Both the position numbers and the translations under genes were made by a program. Shown here piece by piece: positions 58,741 to 64,000 of a stretch of 64,000 nucleotides of DNA. The stretch lies in the NCBI GenBank assembly GCA_030068075.1, contig CM057842.1, forward strand, positions 42,370,659-42,434,658. Direction: 5' to 3'. This stretch comes from Paguma larvata. Lineage: Eukaryota; Chordata; Mammalia; Carnivora; Viverridae. Each line of letters starts with the position of its first letter. Within the stretch, counting starts at the first letter, position 1. The notes beneath the pieces are model-generated. The model worked only from the letters and a program-made list of their open reading frames with translations. It did not search any database and was not told the DNA's origin.

Positions 58741-59404
58741 TAAAAAAGGCGGAAGGGATGCTACACTTGGGTTTGCTTTTTCTCTTCCTCAGTGACAGAT
58801 ACTTGAAAATCACTCCGCTTAAAAGCATATAGTGTGAATTTCTCCAAAGGGGCAGGCCAGTAGCATGGCTGCCCCAGAAGGGGGACAGTTGAGCCTAAAA
58901 GCAAAATATTTGGTATCTTTGAGTGCAAACATGGACTTTTAGATGATAGATGCCAGAGCCATTCCTGTTCAGGGCTTCCAGGACTTGCTGAGGCTCGGCA
59001 GGTGGCTGTTTGGGGGAATTAAAAAAAACAAAACAAAACAACTGAGACATGAGAAATTTGGAAGTGCAAGTACTGGCCATCTTTGATGAACTAAGCATTC
59101 AAAAAATGAAATTGTCTTGTGTATGCCCTGTGGAACGTGTACAAGGATCTATATATACTAGGAAAAGCCATTGCAGCAATGGCTTACTCTACCAAGCAGC
59201 GACCTTTAAATAGTGCCACCATGTGGCTGTACTAAGCAATGGCAATGATTGAATGTCTACTCCCTGGTATGGGTGTCCAAGGACTTCCTGCCCGTTATGT
59301 ATGTGAGGCATGAGGACAGAAGTCAAAAGAATAAGAAATACAACTGTATATGAACCCTGACTTAGATAATAATTTGTTTCTTTTGGACTGTAAGATTCAT
59401 TGTA
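58741..59404. other. Unassigned sequence
   Basis: No gene or repeat named. It holds a short perfect hairpin, agccattg-cag-caatggct, at 59166-59184. Confidence 0.4.
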
Positions 59405-59414
59405 GATTCTCAAC

Positions 59415-59515
59415 ACATGTTATATAGTTGAGGAGATGGAGGCCAAGAGACTCAGTCAAATACCTTATTATGGGATCCCAGCATTAAGTGGTGATAGAGT
59501 TAGGATATAAATATG
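59415..59515 (-). mobile_element. MIR fragment
   Basis: gaggagatggaggccaagag, actcagtcaaataccttatt and gtggtgatagagttaggata follow the MIR core in reverse complement. Confidence 0.65.
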
Positions 59516-59811
59516 GGAATCTTCTGGCCCCAGTTTTGGAAGTTCTCTGGTTGAACAGCATCATGAAGAAAACTGGAAAAACTGCTCTGAAGTATATTAA
59601 GCAGTCATGGTCCATTCTCTCCTTAAGATAGCGTGTCATGGATATTTTGGAATAGGTAAGTGTGTGTTCATGAGGTGCTTATTTTATGTCTCTCAATCAT
59701 TTTTGGAGGGTCGTTAGAATCTCTCATCTCTGTCTGTACCTCCTCTTTCCAGTTTTCCTAATAAACTCTCTCCTTTTATTTCTGGCTGCCTCTTGAATGC
59801 GTTATTCTTTT

Positions 59812-60017
59812 TTTTATTTTTTAAATGCTTATTTATTTTTGAGAGAGAGTGTAAGCAGGGGAGGGGCAGAGAGAGAGGGAGGCACAGAATCTGAAGCAGG
59901 TTCCAGGCTCTGAGCTGCCAGCACACAGCCTGATGCAGGGCTCGAATCCACGAACCGAGATATCACGACCATAGCCAAAGTCAGTTAATTAACCAACTGA
60001 GCCACCCAGGTATCTCC
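59812..60017 (-). mobile_element. Felid SINE
   Basis: Minus-strand copy with a slightly shortened body; its head is changed at the end (gagccacccaggtatctcc). Confidence 0.94.
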
Positions 60018-60060
60018 GATGCATTTTTTTTTCCCACTGCTTTCTTGAATAGACTTTTTG

Positions 60061-60282
60061 TCTTTTAAAAAATTGTTTTAATTTTTATTTACTTTTGAAG
60101 GAGAAAGAGACAAAGCATGAGCAGGGTAGGGGCAGAGAAACAGGGAGACATAGTATCCCAAGCAGGCTCCAGGCTCTGAGCTGTCAGCATAGAGCCCAAC
60201 ATAGAGCTTAAACTCCCAAGCTGTGAGATCATGACCTGAGTTGAAGTTGGACGCTTGATGGACTGAGCCACCCAGGCCCCCC
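60061..60282 (-). mobile_element. Felid SINE, second of a pair
   Basis: Minus-strand copy about 45 bp beyond the previous one. tcttgaat at 60043-60050 and 60283-60290 is a possible short target-site duplication. Confidence 0.94.
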
Positions 60283-60384
60283 TCTTGAATGAATTTATAA
60301 AGAAAGAATTTTGCTTTCTGATCTGAAATTGCTATCTTACACGTGTACAGATGGAAGAAAATATTTTAGAAGTGAGATAAGTGT

Positions 60385-60680
60385 GATAAGCACATATTAA
60401 TATAGTAAAATAGATTACGTGAGGCCTGGTGGATAACCAAAGAGAGAATGGGGTGGGGATAATGATGGCTTCTTAGAGGAAGAGGATTTTAGTATAGGAG
60501 ATTGGAAGATATAGATAAAAAAATTGCACCCCAGAGAGAAGTGAGACAGGTGGAGAAGAACAAGGTATGTGTATTTATTGGGGTTGAGAGAAGAGAGTTG
60601 GAAAGACTTATTGGGATTAGTCAGAGCCAGCTGAGGAAAGGATGGCTTAGGAAGGAATTTCTGGAATCAGTGGAACTCTA
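60385..60680 (-). mobile_element. Possible L2 relic
   Basis: gatggcttcttagaggaaga then ggattttagtataggagatt and acaggtggagaagaacaagg resemble the reverse complement of an L2 3' section. Weak. Confidence 0.4.
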
Positions 60681-63350
60681 AGCTGCCAAAGGACTGGTAC
60701 GTGAGGATCATTAGAGGAGCTTATAAAATTGTACACTCTTAAGGGTGCAGCTGATTGGCAAGGAATCTTCATATGTTTTGCATGTATAAACTGAGGATTA
60801 CCTCTGCAGAGTAACATGAGAGGAGGCGTGCTATAAATGCTAGTTTTATATTTTAATATATAGTCAATCCAGATTGTAGTGCTCATTAAGCTATAGTTTT
60901 GAATGAATGTTTTCAGTTTGTCTTTACTTATTTAGTTCCTGACGTATAAACTTTTCCCTTTGAATTCTCTCAGAAATTAATAGTCTTTCATAAGTAGGTG
61001 TAGAATAAATCATTGTTTTCATTCAAGAGGCATGACTGAGTAAGCACACATTTACATAAAATCACTCCCAGAAATCTATGAAAATGAATGAAAAGAACCC
61101 CAAATTAGGGAGGATGATTTCATTTATACTGAAATTAGAGTAAAGCCTCAACTTCCTACCCTAAATTACAAGGACTAGTGCTTGGATTCAATTTCGTAGA
61201 AGTTGCCAAGATTTAATTCACATGTTCTTTAATCTTGGGCAGGCTGTACTACGTGGGAAATGAAAATGTTTGAAGATCTTTCTAACAGCCCCGGTAAATA
61301 GGACAGAGTGGTAAAGTTACACATCAAATTTTATGTTCCAGAAAATGGCAGTTATAACAAAAAGACCAACAAAGGGGGTATGTTGTTTTCCAAAAGTATT
61401 AATGTAAGAAGTATAGACATGTTTCCAGAAGTCTGCTGTCCTTCATTATTTCTCCATGAATATTTTAGTATATACATAGTCAATGTTTCTTAAAATATAG
61501 TTCATAAATAATAAAGAAATAAAAGCTTTATTTAACAGTTTCTTACCATACAAATGTAGTTGTGGTCGTAACAACTACTGAAAGAATTATGAAGGACAAA
61601 TGGAGCTGTTGTACCAAAGACAACCATGAGAAATGTTTGATTCTCAGGTGAAAATGGCTGGACAGATTATCCTCATCTTCTTTTCTGTTCCACATGTGAA
61701 AAAAGCCTAAACTCTTGGTGGAGTGAATCATCAGTGAGACAGGGAAGTGAAAATGTCCATGGCAGCAGGGGCCACGAAGAGCATCGGGCAATCTAAATAT
61801 GAGAATCAGACTAGTTATAGAATATATGAATGACAGAGTCTGCAGAGGCTGGAGCTGCAGCAGAGAAGGGTTGTGTGGGGGCTGATCAGTGCCAGTCCGT
61901 TCCTGCCATTTGTGAACTTGAGGTCACTGTTTTTTAAAAATTCAACAGAATCAAGGAATCTTTTGGCTTTTCTTTGTTTGATTGTTTGTTATTGAAGGGG
62001 TTAAATCTCCAGATTTAAGAAATGTGGGGAACCAGCCCAACATTCTTCATGAAGCATAAGACAGTGTAGGCAGCCCTATGCAGGCTAGATAGGACATTTC
62101 TTTGAGCTAAATTTGGCCCATAGGCTTTCAGTTCACAGCCTTTGGGCCTAATGTATGATGAGGGTATCCTGAGAGGCAGAGGGAAAGTAGGCATGAAGTC
62201 TCAGATCACTGTCAGCAGTCCTGACATCAAGCCTACAATATTTCCTGGAGTGCTGATTAACTGTCTTAGCACAAGCCAAAGTCGGATCAGGGAGTTGGTT
62301 ATATAAGAGTGATGCTCCAGAACTGATACTTTAACTTTTAAAGATCTTCCTACTAAGTCTTTTGCTCTTCAGTATAAACACACCACTTTCATGAATTTGA
62401 ACTTGTTTTTTGTATTTTAAAAGAAAATAGTAATTTCAGCATATCCCCAAAGCTTACCATATCTATGCCTTCTTAACTCTTCCTTATGAATATTCTTAAT
62501 ATTAAATATGTATTTTAATTATTAAATACTAAATATTAATAACATAATATTTAATATTAAATATTGTATATTTATGTATGTATAAATATAAATAAATGAA
62601 TCAAAGCAGAACACAAAATCATTAGGCATATTTTGCCTCTCCTTGTCCTAACCTCCTTTAGGTTTCTTATGAAGCTTTTCTTATGGTGATACAAGCCAGT
62701 TTTACCTGAGCATTGAGAAATTGCAGGGGTCTCAGAGCAGTAGGAAATGATACAAAAGGCAACAGAAGGTTGGTTTTGAGACTGTCCTCATGAAAGGTAT
62801 CCAATTTCTCTGTCCCGTGGATTTCATATTAAATGGATTATCTATCTGCCCGGCACTTTCAACCTTCCCTCTTCACTGCCTTTCTCTGAGGACTATTGAA
62901 GCATTCTGTTTTGTGATTTGTAGAATATGAGATCTGTAAGCCATTAAAATATCCTATTTTATTTTTAAAGCAGTGTTGAATGGATTATGTTTGTCCTACT
63001 ATGATCTTTTTTTTTTTAATCTGAACAATAATATGGTGAGTTTGACAGCCCTTTTTTTTAACATTTAGTTTAATCCTTTGACAAATCTGTACCCACATTT
63101 GTGTTTAACCTTGGACCACCTGCCCTGGGTGGTATGTTATTTGCTATTAGGAAATGCATATTTCTTTTTCACTGATAATGAACTTCAAAGCTCACCTAGA
63201 CTCTTATTTTTCTTTGCTTTGCTTTCCCCTCTGTCTTTCTAATATATTATGCTAGTATTGATAAAGTTATTGAAAAATAGTTAAATGCAACGTTACCTGA
63301 TTTGCTTATGGAAAAAAGTAGAATGGGAAGGACATGTTACTAAATTATAA
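60681..63350. other. Unassigned sequence
   Basis: About 2.7 kb with no named gene or mobile element. Contains an A/T-only-like tract at 62500-62600 and short unsupported frames at 61308-61493 and 61543-61791. Longest unassigned run in the window. Confidence 0.35.
62500..62600. repeat. AT-rich low-complexity tract
   Basis: Repeating ATTAAATA and AATATTAA words with local self-complementarity (for example aatattaataacataatatt near 62532). Confidence 0.9.
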
Positions 63351-63367
63351 TTTAAAATTTTATCATT

Positions 63368-63481
63368 GAGGGGTCCCCGGCTGGCTCAGTCAGTAGAGCG
63401 TGCAACTCTTGACTTTGGGGTTGTGACTTCAAGCCCTATGTGGGGTGTAGAGATTACTTAAAAATAAAATCTTTAGAAAAA
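63368..63481 (+). mobile_element. Older carnivore SINE, short form
   Basis: ggggtccccggctggctcag, gcgtgcaactcttgactttg and gtggggtgtagagattactt, then aaaaataaaatcttt, are the older carnivore SINE on the plus strand. Related flanks aaattttatcattga and aaatttgtgtcattga suggest a target-site duplication. Confidence 0.88.
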
Positions 63482-63684
63482 TAAAATTTGTGTCATTGAC
63501 TGTCAATCTCATGGTGTTCTGACTCTATAAATATATGTTCTGTTGACTGTTAGCAGCAGAGTGCAATTGGCAGTCACTTGGTCTAAAACTATTGTTTTAC
63601 TGAAAAGGCAACTATGAAACAAGCAGGAGAGCTGTCTTGGCCAAGGTCATACAAATGCTAGTGTTGGAATCAGGAGATAGCATT

Positions 63685-63955
63685 GCATAGTGGTTAAGAG
63701 CTTAGGCTATGAAGGCAGACAAAACTGGGTTTGTGCCCTGGTTGAGCGACCAAGTATTAATTATCTTGCTGTGACTTCAGGCAAGCCAAGTAACTTTTCT
63801 GAGGTGCTGTTTCAACAATTTTGAAATGGAGATAACAATAGTACTCACTTCAGAGGGTTGTGATGAGGAGTAAGAAATAGAATCCATGCCAGCTTCATGG
63901 CAGTGCCTTGGCCGTAGAAAGTCCTCAGTGAGTTGTTATTATTGTCACTATCAGG
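63685..63955 (+). mobile_element. MIR, near full length
   Basis: Well-kept plus-strand MIR: agcattgcatagtggttaag, gcagacaaaactgggtttgt, gcaagccaagtaacttttct, gaaatggagataacaatagt, cttcagagggttgtgatgag and ccttggccgtagaaagtcct. Best preserved MIR in the window. Confidence 0.93.
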
Positions 63956-64000
63956 CTCCATATTCTGACCAATAGCTGGGGCGATTTTATTACTCAGTTC

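Noticed and set aside
359..63481. tRNA genes or CRISPR-like arrays suggested by repeated heads
   Set aside because: The repeated segments are dispersed tRNA-derived SINEs with poly-A tails and target-site duplications, not tRNA genes, and there is no regular spacer pattern; the DNA is vertebrate.
1..64000. A previously undescribed gene system
   Set aside because: No gene cluster, conserved protein module or structured RNA locus could be supported on either strand; all organised signal is explained by mobile elements or simple repeats, apart from the candidates listed.

Overview
The window looks like nuclear DNA of a cat-family (felid) carnivore. The diagnostic feature is a dense set of tRNA-derived CAN-type SINEs of the felid form. 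Each begins near ggggcgcctgggtggctcag, carries pol III-like A and B boxes and a CT-rich tail, and ends in poly-A, usually between target-site duplications. A carnivore-type L1 3' end and many older mammalian repeats (MIR, L2, MLT1-like LTRs, L1M, hAT relics) fit this. Species cannot be told from sequence alone.

I find no protein-coding gene, RNA gene, CpG island or promoter that the sequence supports. Open reading frames are short (187 residues at most) and mostly lie in repeats or low-complexity DNA. The window is best read as intergenic DNA or the inside of a very long intron.

Layout. 1-10 kb: SINEs in mostly AT-rich sequence, an L1M 3' UTR relic, several MIRs and a candidate homeodomain-site-rich element near 6.7-7.0 kb. 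10-20 kb: an L2 relic, an MLT1-like LTR split by a SINE, hAT relics, and an LTR-like repeat whose tail has grown into a 215-nt all-pyrimidine tract joined to a CA repeat. 20-34 kb: SINEs, MIRs, a short carnivore L1 3' end, an LTR-like repeat and DNA transposon relics; much of it unassigned. 34-39 kb: a probable hAT element with inverted ends and an MLT1 LTR. 39-44.7 kb: a long antisense L1 running from reverse transcriptase back to a probable 5' end, lacking its 3' half and hit by three SINEs. 44.7-51 kb: MIRs, L2, an L1M tail and a clean 53-bp tandem duplication. 51-53.2 kb: the LTR and leader of a gammaretrovirus-like (ERV1-like) endogenous element, minus strand, with two SINEs in its LTR and no gag/pol/env seen. 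54.5-57 kb: a cluster of three L2 fragments, one with a recognisable decayed reverse transcriptase and a nested LTR. 57-64 kb: unassigned sequence, two adjacent SINEs, a possible L2, an older SINE and a MIR.

Nothing here works together as a gene system. The readable content is a layered history of insertions: old MIR, L2 and hAT relics, then MLT1-type LTRs and L1M, then the ERV1-like element, then felid SINEs inserted into all of these. Family names come from recognition of consensus features, not a library search; edges of old relics may be off by tens of bases.
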